Part shown: positions 1 through 10,387 of the stretch, piece after piece | Numbering within the stretch: the first letter of the stretch is position 1 | How the letters are laid out: each line of letters starts with the position of its first letter | Assembly (NCBI GenBank): GCA_018398765.1 | Contig: JAHBMJ010002312.1 | Location: 1-16,038, forward strand | Length of the DNA: 16,038 bases | Direction of reading: 5' to 3' | DNA from: Chromera velia | Lineage: Eukaryota > Sar > Chromeraceae | Position numbers and translations under genes: made by a program | Notes under the pieces: model-generated | Databases searched by the model: none | The model's input: the letters and a program-made list of their open reading frames with translations, nothing else | Told to the model about the DNA's origin: nothing

Positions 1-1513
1 CGCTCGATGACTGCCAGCCTCAGGAGTCTGAAGTCCCCCAAGCCCGACATCTCCCCCTCCAGCTGCCCCCCTCCCTCTCCCTCCCCCTCCCCCTCCTCCC
101 CCTCCCTAGTCCCCATGGGGTCCTGGTGTGGTGCAAACAGGACCTTTTGCGTGGACCGACACACAGAACCCCTCCCAAACGTCCGCGTACACACGCCGCC
201 CTCCCGCACGGGGGGGCTCACGTGATAGCCGTGGGCAAATGTGAGTGGCTCCTTCTCAGCCTTCTCGAGGAGCTTTTCGGCCGACGCCCAGTCTGCACAC
301 AGAAAGGGAAGAATCACAGAGGCAGACAAGGAGGGACAGAGGGAAGGAGATCACTGCAAAGAGAGGAGGTGAGATGAATCAGGATGGGTCAAGAGAGGCA
401 GAGGCAGAAGAGGTGGAAAGGGAAGCGAAGGGAAAGAGAAGAGGTCTGGTTATGACGGCTTGGGTGCGTTCATTCCTGCCCCAGACCGGCACAGACAGCA
501 CAGCAATCCTGCAGAGGATAGAAGAAGACAGAGTGAAAGGAACAGAGTGGAAATGCGCGGGTGGGGAAGGAGGTGACAGGTGAGGCGAGGACGAATCGAG
601 GAGGAGACGGAGGAGACGGGGAGACGGGCTGACATCAAATGGGAGAGAGAACATCAGAGATGATGTGAAGTATATAAAGCAGACACAACAGTCTGAGAGC
701 AGAGAGCAGAGGACAACACAGAGTGGCTCAGAAGTTTGAGCATGGTGTGAGGGAAGTCGAATGATAATTCGAACCCAGGCGGTAAGCATATGTAGAAGGA
801 ATCAAGTCGGGCTGCATGAAGCGAGGGCCCCGGCATGCACGCGGCGTATATCCCTCGCCAGCCTTGGGCCCCGGCTGCCCGTCAAAGGGCCCCGGCAACG
901 GTCCCATGAACTTCGCGACAGAGCCTTTCTCTTGCCCCAATTTCACAACAACTCACCCTTTTCAGAGGCCTGGAGGCGAATGTGCTAGATTTTCTTGCCA
1001 GCGATTCGTTCCACGTCGCTGAAGAAGGCCGGGATGCTGAGATCCAGGTGCTCTTGCCCGCCGACCCTCCACGCACTCGTGCTTCGCAAACGCCAGAAGT
1101 TCCTTCACAACCCCCCGATTGAGCTTGCTCCAAGCATACGCAGCCTTCTTCACTTGGGCTTCCATGCTGGCGATGGAATACCGAAGATTGTCCTTCGGAG
1201 CAGCGTTCTCCTTGGAGGCGCACAGGGTAATCGCCAAGTGGGCGTTGGCCCTGGACCGTCTGGCATCCTTCTCGAGAGATTCGTAATTCTTGATCTCAGT
1301 TTGCCTTTCCTCGTCGGTGAGGATGTTCTGATAGTCGTGCATCACTCTATACGCCCCTGCCCCGGCCACTCCTCCTGCCGCAAGGGCAATCGGGGCGCCA
1401 ACTCCTGTCATGAAGGTAACCCCCCCCACCACAACTGCGGGAGCTCCATAAATAAAAATGTCGCAATTGAAGTTGTCCACCACGCTTCCGGGGGGAGCAG
1501 TGAGGTCCTCCAT
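1..1513 (-). CDS. Unrecognised Gly/Ala-rich putative membrane protein, three exons seen, C-terminus off the window
   Basis: I do not recognise this protein. Proposed exons on the minus strand are 1513-1066, 292-222 and 62-1. Exon 1 starts at an ATG at 1513 that follows an in-frame TGA and encodes 149 residues. About residues 20-55 are hydrophobic and rich in Gly and Ala with GxxxG-like spacing, suggesting a membrane hairpin or glycine zipper; the rest is charged and helical. Exon 2 (acceptor tgtgcag, donor GTGAGC) encodes WASAEKLLEKAEKEPLTFAH and a few more residues. Exon 3 (acceptor ggggcag) begins LEGEMSGLGDFRLLRLAV and is cut by the window edge. Exon 1 to exon 2 is phase 1 (G + AC gives Asp) using donor GTCGGC, which is weak but has the G at +5 found at every other donor here. 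Exon 2 to 3 is phase 0. The weak point is the first junction: a coding-like continuation exists in another frame just past it. Exon 1 is the firmest part. Confidence 0.55.
293..1065 (-). other. Presumptive intron 1 of the Gly/Ala-rich protein gene
   Basis: This stretch separates the first two proposed exons. Its half nearest exon 2 (about 300-660) is pyrimidine-rich on the minus strand, as expected upstream of an acceptor. Its upstream half (about 820-1065) is GC-rich, and GGGCCCCGGC occurs three times on the plus strand (825-834, 866-875, 887-896). A second strong donor-like site, AAAAGG followed by GTGAGT on the minus strand, lies near 955-960 and has the right phase to join exon 2, but its frame contains a TAG at 985-987. 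An alternative exon may therefore lie here. Confidence 0.4.
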
Positions 1514-2871
1514 TACTGATTTCTGTGAGGAGATGAATCAGATCGGTTGGTCAAAGAATTTCGAATCTTGGAACATGCAGAAGAATGATAGAAGAACGAA
1601 TCGCTCTTGGTTGTTCTGACTCGCTCACTTGGTATCTCTCAGTTTTTGTCTTTTTTAAGGACAATCAACTCTTTGGTTTCTTTTCAGGAACCTTATGTTT
1701 ACGTGTCTTGCACTTTGAGTCAGCTTCCGTGTTTACAAAGATAGAAAGCAAGTCGTTTTGTTCGATGCAGGGAGTTTTCAAGCGTGCAAATGTATGCGCG
1801 CGCCAAAAAAGACTGCGCAACACCTCTGGACTGTGTGCGTGTGTGATCTCAGGAACTTGACGCTTCGATCACATGAAAGGCTTTGGGGCTCATCGAAACA
1901 GATTGTTTCGTCTACTGAGTAGCAGCGAAGGATCTGCAGGCCGTTGAATTCAGCACCGCGGTCCGTACCCACATACTGACCTCGACACAAAAATCACCTC
2001 TCCCAGCCTTGACCCTCGGCGGCCTTCTACAACAAAAATGGTCGGTCCATCTGCCTGTCAATCTCCCAGCTATATCAACCCCCCACTCTATTTGTATGAG
2101 TGGAGTGGAGCGTCGGTTTGAGCTTTTGTAAGCCGCCCATCCGTGATTCTCCTCTCTGCTGCCCTCTTCTCACTTGAGCCTCCATGAGTTGCCTCTCGTT
2201 TCCGCTTTTCCTTGCCTGCTACCTCAACCTTAGCCTCTTCTTTTGCCCATTCATCGATCCTTGTACTCTGTTGTGCTGCGCGCAGAGGACAGGGGGACTC
2301 AGCAAGGAAGGGGAGGCGAGGCGCGAGGCGAGAGGCGAGGCGGCCACCGACGTCTGTCTGCGTGGGTGCTCCCTCCGGGCGGGTGGGCAGGCGGATGGAC
2401 AGAGGTTTTCCCTCTTCTGCTGGGCGGAGAGATGATTGGTTGCAGGTCGGTCGGCGTATGTTTCGGTGTGTGATGTCAAATCCATATATCTAGTGTGTGC
2501 ATCACCAACTGTCGCCGCTGTGAGTGTTTGAGTTTGTGGCTTCTCCCGTTCTTCCTGTCCGTTCCTGTCCGAAAGGGTGATGGAACGAACGAATAAAGTG
2601 AAGAGGAAAGGTGCGCGTGGACAGCGGTAGAATTGAGAAACGTGTCGGGAAGCCCTCCGTTCCTTGAGCCCAATTGTCCTGTCTCTCGTTCGCTTGGTGT
2701 CTTGGTCGACCTGCTTTCTCCGCGAGTAACTGTTGTGTTGTCCTGCTGATCTGTCACTCGATAGTGTTCCTTCCGGCTCTGTGTCTGTATGGTAGTTCTT
2801 CTGCGGGTTCTCTTCCGCTGTTGGCCTGCTGCGGGTGTTCGGAGTTTCTGCTTCGGAGGGTGGTTGGCCGT
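1514..2871. other. Intergenic stretch with no supportable gene
   Basis: The open frames here are short, lack coding-like codon use, and overlap one another on both strands. About 2305-2345 is a GC-rich run built on GAGGCGA-like units. Around 1930-1980 on the minus strand a short peptide, TDRGAEFNG, resembles the TDNGxEF box of retroviral-type integrases, but it is too short to call. About 1514-1560 may hold the 5' leader of the minus-strand gene starting at 1513; I see no clear core promoter motif. Confidence 0.4.
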
Positions 2872-3217
2872 CTCTTTTCACTCTGTCTCCCATTGATTTA
2901 TGTTTTTTGCTTCGCTTCCTTTTGTGCTCTCTGCGTTGTGGGCTTGCGCATGCATGTGAATGTCCTCCTGCGCGTGCATTTGAATATGTTGATTGAATGT
3001 GCATAGGGATGCGCATGTGAATGTGAATGTGCATGCACATACGTTTCTTTTCGCTTTGTCTCCTATGGATTTGTGTTTTTTGCTTCGTTTCCTTTTGTGC
3101 TCTCTGCGTTGTGGACTTGCGCATGCATGTGAATGTCCTCCTGCGTGTGTATTTGAATATGTTGATTGAATGTGCATAGGGATGCGCATGTAAATGTGAA
3201 TGTGCATGCATATATGT
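2872..3217. repeat. Two-copy 173-bp tandem duplication
   Basis: Two adjacent copies, about 2872-3044 and 3045-3217, align with a period of 173 bp; for example the GCATAGG word is at 3001 and again at 3174. By eye they are about 90% identical. Because 173 is not a multiple of three, the copies fall in different frames of the long minus-strand open frame that crosses them, which argues that the sequence is not coding. The downstream half of each copy already contains the ATGTGAATG-type short repeat that continues to the right. Confidence 0.85.
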
Positions 3218-3360
3218 GTGCATATGAACCGTCATGTGAATGCGCATATGGATGGGCCTATGGATGTGAATGTGCATAATTTGTGTGTGCATACAGATGC
3301 ATGGGAGTTTACACATGAAGATGAATGTGCATATGAAGATGAATTTGCATGTGAAAAGGG
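3218..3360. repeat. Degenerate short tandem repeat of ATGTGA/ATGTGC-like units
   Basis: The sequence is a run of imperfect hexamers and dodecamers of the type GTGAATGTGCAT and GCATATGGATG, continuing the 3' part of the 173-bp duplication. There is no fixed longer period and no sensible protein. Confidence 0.6.
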
Positions 3361-3386
3361 CTCAAGGGGAAGCGCAAGCTTGCGTG

Positions 3387-3415
3387 CTCACTCACTCACT
3401 CACTCACTCACTCAC
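3387..3415. repeat. (CTCA)n microsatellite
   Basis: About seven perfect copies of CTCA on the plus strand. Confidence 0.9.
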
Positions 3416-3643
3416 AGGCGGCTGACTGCGGTGAATTAATTCCAGATCAGAGGGTGCTCTTGAGAAGGCCCCTCTGTTTCTCCCTTTGTCTGTCTCTCTT
3501 TGTATCTGCACGGTTAGATCACAGAGAGAGACGTTGACGTGCATATTCGAACGAACCGTTGGATCTCTAAATGACCGACTCCGTTCGTCCTTTTGCTCAC
3601 TCATCTTTCTCTCTCCTTCTCTGTTGGGGGGGGGTTAAAAGCA

Positions 3644-3697
3644 AAACACTTATATTTATATTTATAAATTAATAATAATATAATATTTTCATTTTAG
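3644..3697. other. AT-rich island, left part, interrupted by the retroelement
   Basis: This is almost pure A/T (runs of TTTATA, AATAATAAT) in a window of roughly balanced composition. Its last 11 bases recur exactly at 5215-5225 on the far side of the minus-strand retroelement, after which AT-rich sequence resumes. The simplest reading is one AT-rich tract split by that insertion. Confidence 0.6.
3687..3697. repeat. Target-site duplication TTTCATTTTAG, left copy
   Basis: An 11-bp direct repeat identical to 5215-5225. The two copies exactly bracket the minus-strand retroelement, and the element's coding frame is already open at the inner edge of the right copy. Confidence 0.75.
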
Positions 3698-3859
3698 GGG
3701 GTTTTGACTTAAAGTTTGTTCCTAGCGTCTGGCCTATACGTCTTTCATCTCTTCTTTCTGTCCTGGTTACTGCTCTCGCTGCTAGTTCTCTCTCTCATGC
3801 GACCTCATACTTGACGTTCCTCCATCTGAATGCCTTTTTCGGCATTTGCTAAGTACTTC

Positions 3860-5212
<1,353 letters not shown>

Positions 5213-5214
5213 CG

Positions 5215-5225
5215 TTTCATTTTAG
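5215..5225. repeat. Target-site duplication TTTCATTTTAG, right copy
   Basis: Identical to 3687-3697; it abuts the 5'-truncated end of the minus-strand retroelement. Confidence 0.75.
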
Positions 5226-5391
5226 AAAATGTAATATAAAATATATTGATCACTAGAAGATAGAAACAACGCTAGGCGCAGGATATTGAAAACAATAATT
5301 AAATAAAATAATCAAAACCAAAAAGAAATGGTCATATGATTCAAATGTAAAAAATATAAAGTTTACATAGTGGCATTAGCTGTAGGAATAG
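5226..5391. other. AT-rich island, middle part, between two retroelements
   Basis: About 165 bp of A/T-rich sequence with stops in all the frames I followed. It continues the tract seen at 3644-3697 and ends where the plus-strand retroelement frame opens. AT-rich sequence reappears at about 7602-7715 beyond that element. I found no organellar gene in it. Confidence 0.5.
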
Positions 5392-7455
5392 ATGAACGAC
5401 CTGAATGAGGCTCGGGTAGATGGGGCAACAGAATGCTTTCTAGAAGGTGGAGGAGTAAAACAAGGCGATCCTCTCTCTCCTCTCCTCTTTCTTCTTTTCA
5501 TCAACAATCTGCATAACTCTGTCAGCTCCGATAATGAAAACAGGAATCAAAGCTTGGCTGGGAGTACTGATAGAGAGACTCTAGTCAGACTGTCTGACGT
5601 TTTAATCGAAAGCATCGAATACGCTGACGACCTTGTTCTGTTTGCTCACAGTGCTTCAGACTTGCAGAAACACCTGTCTTGCCTCGAGGACTATTGTAAG
5701 GAGCACGGCCTGAAGGTGAATTTAAAGAAGATAAAAGTTATGCATCTCTCCTCCCCCCACCCCGACTTAGTGCCCCGGACCCCTTTTTTTTATGAAAGCA
5801 GACCAGTGGAAGCGGTGAGTAAATATAAGGATTTGGGCAACTAGGTTTTTGAGGGCAGGGACCTTAGCAAGACAGTCGAAGCCCGCATTGAGGCAGCAGA
5901 GAAGGCATTGGGGGCTATGTTTGGTACTCTTTCTTCTCTGGGCTTTATTTCTCCTTTTTCTAAAATTACTTTGTTCAAGGCCCTCTGGCTGCGAGTCATG
6001 CTGTATGGACTGGAAACGATCCCGCTGAGAAAGACAGATGTTGCCTGCCTTGATGCATTACAGTTATGTTTTGTTCGATATTGTTTTGGTCTCTCCCATC
6101 ACTCCTTTATTTCGCCTTCCCTTCTCTCTCTCTCTCTTGAGCCATTCAGTTCTCTACTTGGTAAGTTGAGTGAGGGCTTCATCCAATGCATCAAATCGAT
6201 CAACTGTGCTCTACCCCGGGCAGTGTGGAATGAGTGCTTGGCTGGCTCGTATGAACCCTTCGTTAAGACAGTAAAATGGCTGGCCATTCCATTAGATTGC
6301 TCTCTTTTCGTATACCGGGGGTGAGTGGGGTGCTTTTTGCCCCCTTAAAGCGGCGCATTTCCGCAAAAAACTCATTTTCATAATTGGTAAGGAGTTAGAA
6401 GCTGAAACTTTGTGTAAGAAGACGTTGCAACGATAAAAAAAGAACTATAAAACAGATTTTTTATATCATTTCTAGAAACATAGGCTGTCATACAAATTCT
6501 TTGATCTTGACGCCTTTTTTTAACGGTTTTGAATAGTAAGAAAAACGGTATGAAACTTGCAAAATTTGTATGGCAGCCTATATTTCTAGAAATGATATAA
6601 AAATCTGTTCCATAGTTCTTTTTCTATCATTATAACGTCTTCTTACATAAAGTTTCAGCTTTTAACTCCTTATACCAATTATGAGAACGAGTTTTTTGCG
6701 GAAAAGCCCCGGTCTTCTATGCAGAGGAGGAGGCAAAAAGCACGCCACTCACCCCCGGCATGCATGCGTTGTGGCCTCCATTGCCAAGCACGGTGGGGGA
6801 CAAGTTTAAAAGGAAGGGCAAGGGCAGAAGGAAAAGGGCGGCAAAAAAGATTGTAGAGGGTGCCTGGCTGTCCGACTGGTTGAAAGAAGAAACTAGAAAT
6901 GTTAGAGATAGAGACAGAATTTTCCCCCACCTTGCGAATCTCTCCCCTTTCCAATTAGAGAATCCGACCAGACAGCGTTTGGCCATGCACCTTCTGAGTG
7001 AAAGGAAATGGCGTCCAAGAAGTGAAATGATAGAGTGCAGTGTTGAACCTCTGCCAAAGAGTCTGTTACAGTCCTTCGCAAGCTTCCGTACGCTTTTCAG
7101 GGCTCTCACAGGGGGGGATATAGATAGAACCCAACCGGAATGGCTGTGTGATAAATGTTTGTCCCCCTCGCGTATGATCAAAGATGAGGTTCATGTCCTG
7201 ACGGAATGTAAGGACACAGAAAGGGGATGGAACAGGCTGAAAGAACTGTATGAAATTGCGAAGCAGAAAGCGCTCATTGACATAAGAATACAGATCGCAC
7301 AACGCGTTGCAGGTGCAACCGGGAGGGGCACTTCTGATAATGAGAAGAAAATGAAGGATATGGTTGTGCTGTTGTGCACAATCCTGCCGAGAAGCAGTTC
7401 CAAAGCTATAGCCGACTGTCTCAAGAAGGTCCATTCTATTGATAAGGCAAGTTGA
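5392..7455 (+). pseudogene. LINE ORF2 fragment: RT palm, connection region, CCHC-type zinc knuckle
   Basis: Reverse transcriptase of a non-LTR retrotransposon, which copies its RNA at a nicked genomic target. Seen in order: GVKQGDPLSPLLFLLFINNL (RT motif with the QGDPLSP box) at about residues 22-41; IEYADDLVLFAH with the catalytic YADD at about 82-85; GLKVNLKKIKVM; then SKYKDLGN and an in-frame TAG at 5842-5844 followed without frameshift by VFEGRDLSKTVEARIEAAEK. The expected residue is probably Trp, as in YLGxW-type sequences. The frame then meets the foldback element at 6315. Removing 6315-6758 (444 bp) restores the same frame, which goes on through WLSDWLKEETRNVRD to a C-terminal zinc knuckle (C-x2-C-x11-H-x4-C, in CDKC...VHVLTEC). 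It lacks the endonuclease domain and the N-terminal half of RT. No host gene seems to be disrupted. Confidence 0.82.
6315..6758. mobile_element. MITE/foldback element with about 190-bp terminal inverted repeats
   Basis: The left arm (about 6315-6498) and right arm (about 6563-6758) are inverted copies, clearly over 80% identical by eye, around a loop of about 64 bp. Both outer ends read CCGGGGGTGAGTGG inward, followed by GTGCTTTTTGCC; both arms share CGCAAAAAACTC, ATAATTGGTA, GCTGAAACTTT and ATATCATTTCTAGAAA. The right arm has about 10 extra bases near its outer end. There is no coding capacity, so mobility would depend on a transposase encoded elsewhere. Two boundaries are possible: 444 bp with no clear duplication, or 436 bp flanked by a palindromic CCGG. 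Only the 444-bp version keeps the LINE frame. I cannot assign a superfamily. Confidence 0.85.
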
Positions 7456-7584
7456 GGCGAATCGATCCGATTGGCATACAGGCTTCCTCATCCCCCCCCC
7501 CCATGAATGTGTGCTCTGGGTTGTCCTCAAAGCCTTGCTAGTGGCTTAGGATTTGGCGTTGCTAAATCTAGGATTTAACCCTCA

Positions 7585-7600
7585 ATCATCATCATCATCA
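7585..7600 (+). repeat. (ATC)n 3' tail of the LINE
   Basis: Five tandem ATC units close the LINE 3' untranslated region, after which AT-rich sequence resumes. This is the expected position of a microsatellite-type LINE tail. Confidence 0.7.
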
Positions 7601-8085
7601 CGGTAAAATTAGTTACAAAAAAAAACATAACTTCACGTTTTCTTGAAATGATTGATTGATTGATTGATATGTTATGGGTCTATATCTTACGTTAAAAACG
7701 TAACCTAAAGATTTTAAGGCCCAAAGTCCCCTGCGTGCGGCGTGTCCACTGGTACTGTCCTTCGGGTCCTTTTCTTATGGGCACTCATCAACCGACCTAC
7801 GGCGTCGATCGAAGCATCGATCGGTGTCATGTCCAGCTTTGCCCGATTCGGTTGGCTCATTGATAATACATGGAAAGAGCATTTAAATCGATGAGGGGAC
7901 GTGATTCATCGATCGGGCGATTTCTCTTCTTCTCCACTCTCCCTCCCGACTGGATTCCATCCACCCATTCATCCATGCATCCGTCAGCCCAATCAGACGC
8001 TAGATCAGACGGACAGTGAGAGAGAGAGACATGCACATCCAGAAATGGGCGCCAGCCATCCTTTCTTCTTTCCCAGGTGAAGCTG

Positions 8086-8086
<1 letters not shown>

Positions 8087-8120
<34 letters not shown>
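8087..8120. repeat. (GA)n microsatellite
   Basis: About 17 units of GA on the plus strand. Confidence 0.9.
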
Positions 8121-8122
<2 letters not shown>

Positions 8123-8266
8123 AACCTTTTGAATCTGTTCCCTGATGAACGTTGAATGCCTACTGACTTCGCGCGCTCTCTCTCTCAGCGTGTATGTCTG
8201 TCCAGTCCTTCCTCTCCCTTCCTTTTCCTTTCCTCCAACGGCTTCAGTCTAGGGCTTCAGTCCAAG

Positions 8267-8334
8267 AAACCCACAGGTAGACAGATAGAGAAACAGTCCA
8301 ACAAACCCACAGGTAGACAGATAGAGAAACAGTC
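8267..8334. repeat. Two-copy 36-bp tandem repeat
   Basis: The 32-bp core starting AAACCCACAGGTAGACAG is present at 8267 and again at 8303, identical over the core, with 4 bp between. Confidence 0.85.
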
Positions 8335-8465
8335 AGATCCAAACTCAACTGAGGTGAGTCTGCTCTGTTTTGCATCTCAGCGGCTAGTTCGCCCAGGTTG
8401 CGTGGGAAGGGAGGGAACCGGCTCTCCCGCTACAACCCACCGACAGACAGACAGTCCTCAAACAC

Positions 8466-8493
8466 GGGTGGGTGGGTGGGTGGGTGGGTGGGG
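8466..8493 (+). repeat. (GGGT)n repeat, potential G-quadruplex
   Basis: Seven consecutive G-tracts of three or more separated by single T on the plus strand. Four such tracts suffice for a very stable parallel quadruplex. It lies downstream of the citrate synthase 3' end. Confidence 0.85.
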
Positions 8494-9173
8494 AAAGAGG
8501 GAAGGATTACAGGGAGGGAGAGGAATTCAGGTCGTGACATGGATGGCGACGAGGACGAAAACCTCAAAGGGGGAAAAAGGAAGTGGGCAGAGGATACTGC
8601 ACAAGGGCAGGGGGGGATTTGTATTCATGGTGTGCGAACGAACATGTGAAAGGAAACATCATAAATAAAAGAGGAAGGACAGAAAAGAAAAGAGGGAAGG
8701 AACCAATGGTTGATGCCGACCGCATTTCTACCCCCGTCTCCCGTCTCAATGTGCCGCCTCCCTTTTTTTCTTCACTCTGAGCGACGGATTTCTTTCCAAC
8801 ATTAAGTGCACGGGCCAGTCCACCGCAATGCTTGATTGAAACACGGGTATGCAACCCAACCCAACCCATCAATAAGGAAGGGAGGAAGGAAGGAAGGCGC
8901 GCAGGAAGGCACGATGAACTCTTCAACCGACCCACGATTTTCTTCCAGCTCTCTCTCTCTCTGTGTTCGTTCAATCCTTCCTTACTTCATCCACCCACTC
9001 ACCCACCCATCTAGTGAGGCATTGGGGCGGCTGGCTGGCTCAATTACTCACCCCTTGACGCTAAGTCACTCATCCATTCATTCATCGGTTCAGAATGCTG
9101 CAGACCCTCATGTTGCATGGGTCTGTCTGCTTGTGTGCCTGTGTGTGTTCCTGTGTGTGTGTGTCCGTGTGTA

Positions 9174-9567
9174 TCACCTGTAGAGAATCTGACCGGCCTC
9201 CCGTCTCCGCACCTCCGCACTGAAGGGCAGCACCAGCTGCTCGTCAGGCGTCAGCTGCAAACAGTGACGCACGCACAGACATGCAGGCCGGCAGGTGAGA
9301 GGAGAGGCGCGGGTCTCTCGCATGTTTGTGCACGTGTGTGTTCGAGGACAGATGATACGAGAGAGACTTGTACGAAAATAAGGACCTCAGGGTTTTCCCC
9401 CAGTAGAGAAGGAAAGCCGAGCAGTCCACCGGGTGTCAGTTAAGCAAACGGGTGAGGGCAGGAAAGGAGCGTCACTCACTCACGCACTCACTCACACACA
9501 CATACGCACACGCACGCGCGCACGCACGCACGCACGTACGCGCACACGCATCCACGCACACACGGAC

Positions 9568-9609
<42 letters not shown>

Positions 9610-9636
9610 ACATACATACATACACACACATACACA

Positions 9637-9669
<33 letters not shown>

Positions 9670-10352
9670 GGACAGAGAGAGAGAGACAGAGAGAGAGGGA
9701 CAGACAGACAGACGCACAAACACACGGAAGGCGTGTTAGGACTTTTTCTCGTTTCCTTTCAAAAAAAAAAGGAAAGAATTCATACGGACAATCATACAAG
9801 GAAACCACCGAAAGTCAAACAGCGAGGGAGGAACGGTGTCACCGAAAGTCAAACAGCGAGGGAGGAACGGTGTCACCGAAAGTCAAACAGCGAGGGAGGA
9901 ACGGTGTCCGAAGGAGGCAGGCAGACACACTCAAAGAAAGGGTGAATTTCGTCTTGGTTTCAGTAAGGAAAGGGTGAGAGTGGAAGAAAAAAGAGACAGC
10001 AAGACCGGACTTCTCGAACAAAACGCCTGATTTGATTGGCCTCTTTCTACAGAGAGTTCTTTGAGAAAGATATTAAGAGAGGGAGAGACAAAATTAGAAT
10101 GGGAACGACTATTCAGGATGATGAGACGGGAGTGCAAGTCAAAAAAAGAAATTCCACACCAGCTGAAAGTCAATGAATGCATAAAGAGAAGAAGCCTGCC
10201 TGCCTGTCTGACTCACCTTGGGATGGTACTTCAAGTCTCCCGAGGGGAAATTCCTCAACCCGCTTCCCTTGTAGACCTGCAATCAAAGAGCAGTGAATTA
10301 ATGAAGCAGTGAAGCAAGAAAGCCAGCGAGACACAACAAATCAAGAACAAGC

Positions 10353-10387
<35 letters not shown>

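Larger units (their letters stand above)
5392..7601 (+). mobile_element. 5'-truncated non-LTR retrotransposon (LINE) with nested foldback element
   Basis: The element opens inside the RT domain just upstream of the GVKQGDPLSPLLF motif, keeps one reading frame to a stop at 7453-7455, and ends in about 145 bp of 3' untranslated sequence finished by an (ATC)5 tail (7585-7600). A short-microsatellite 3' tail and a 5' truncation are typical of several LINE clades. Imperfect inverted words TAGGATTT and AAATCTA at about 7547-7570 could form the 3' hairpin recognised by such RTs. The copy is interrupted at 6315-6758 by a separate element. The exact left boundary is uncertain by a few bases and I see no convincing target-site duplication. 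Confidence 0.8.
7602..9173. other. Spacer between the mobile-element nest and the citrate synthase 3' end
   Basis: No gene that I can support. About 7602-7715 is AT-rich and contains (GATT)n at 7649-7669 and a small hairpin TTACGTT/AACGTAA near 7688-7704. A 48-codon minus-strand frame (7714-7860) is noted under findings. The rest is low-complexity DNA. The citrate synthase 3' untranslated region should occupy the right end of the spacer; I could not identify a poly(A) signal with confidence. Confidence 0.4.

Noticed and set aside
745-790. GGGTTCGAATT resembling a tRNA B box on the minus strand
   Set aside because: No matching T-arm stem, no A box at the right distance and no cloverleaf.
2219-3316. 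365-codon minus-strand open frame, His/Met/Arg-rich
   Set aside because: It is a by-product of the 173-bp duplication and ATGTG-type repeats. The two repeat copies fall in different frames, so the protein sequence is not what is repeated.
5226-5391. Organelle-derived (NUMT/NUPT) insert
   Set aside because: AT-rich composition is the only support; no organelle gene or rRNA word is recognisable.
5842-5844. Reassigned TAG codon, prompted by in-frame TAGs in the LINE and near 985
   Set aside because: The LINE is a decaying repeat, the other TAG depends on an unproven frame, and TGA stops also occur in decayed frames; there is no host-gene evidence.
6321-6724. Foldback element as a spliceable intron (introner-like)
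   Set aside because: Using the GTGAGT at 6321 with the cag at 6722-6724 leaves the downstream LINE in the wrong frame, and the element is symmetrical like a MITE.
8398-8668. Plus-strand frame containing an MDGDEDENLKGGKRKW-like acidic/basic peptide
   Set aside because: It is built across the GGGT repeat and low-complexity DNA, has competing frames and no splice-site or family support.
9433-9945. Long overlapping frames (His/Thr and Cys/Val repeats) on both strands
   Set aside because: They are translations of (CA)n, (GA)n and (CACG)n microsatellites inside citrate synthase intron 10.
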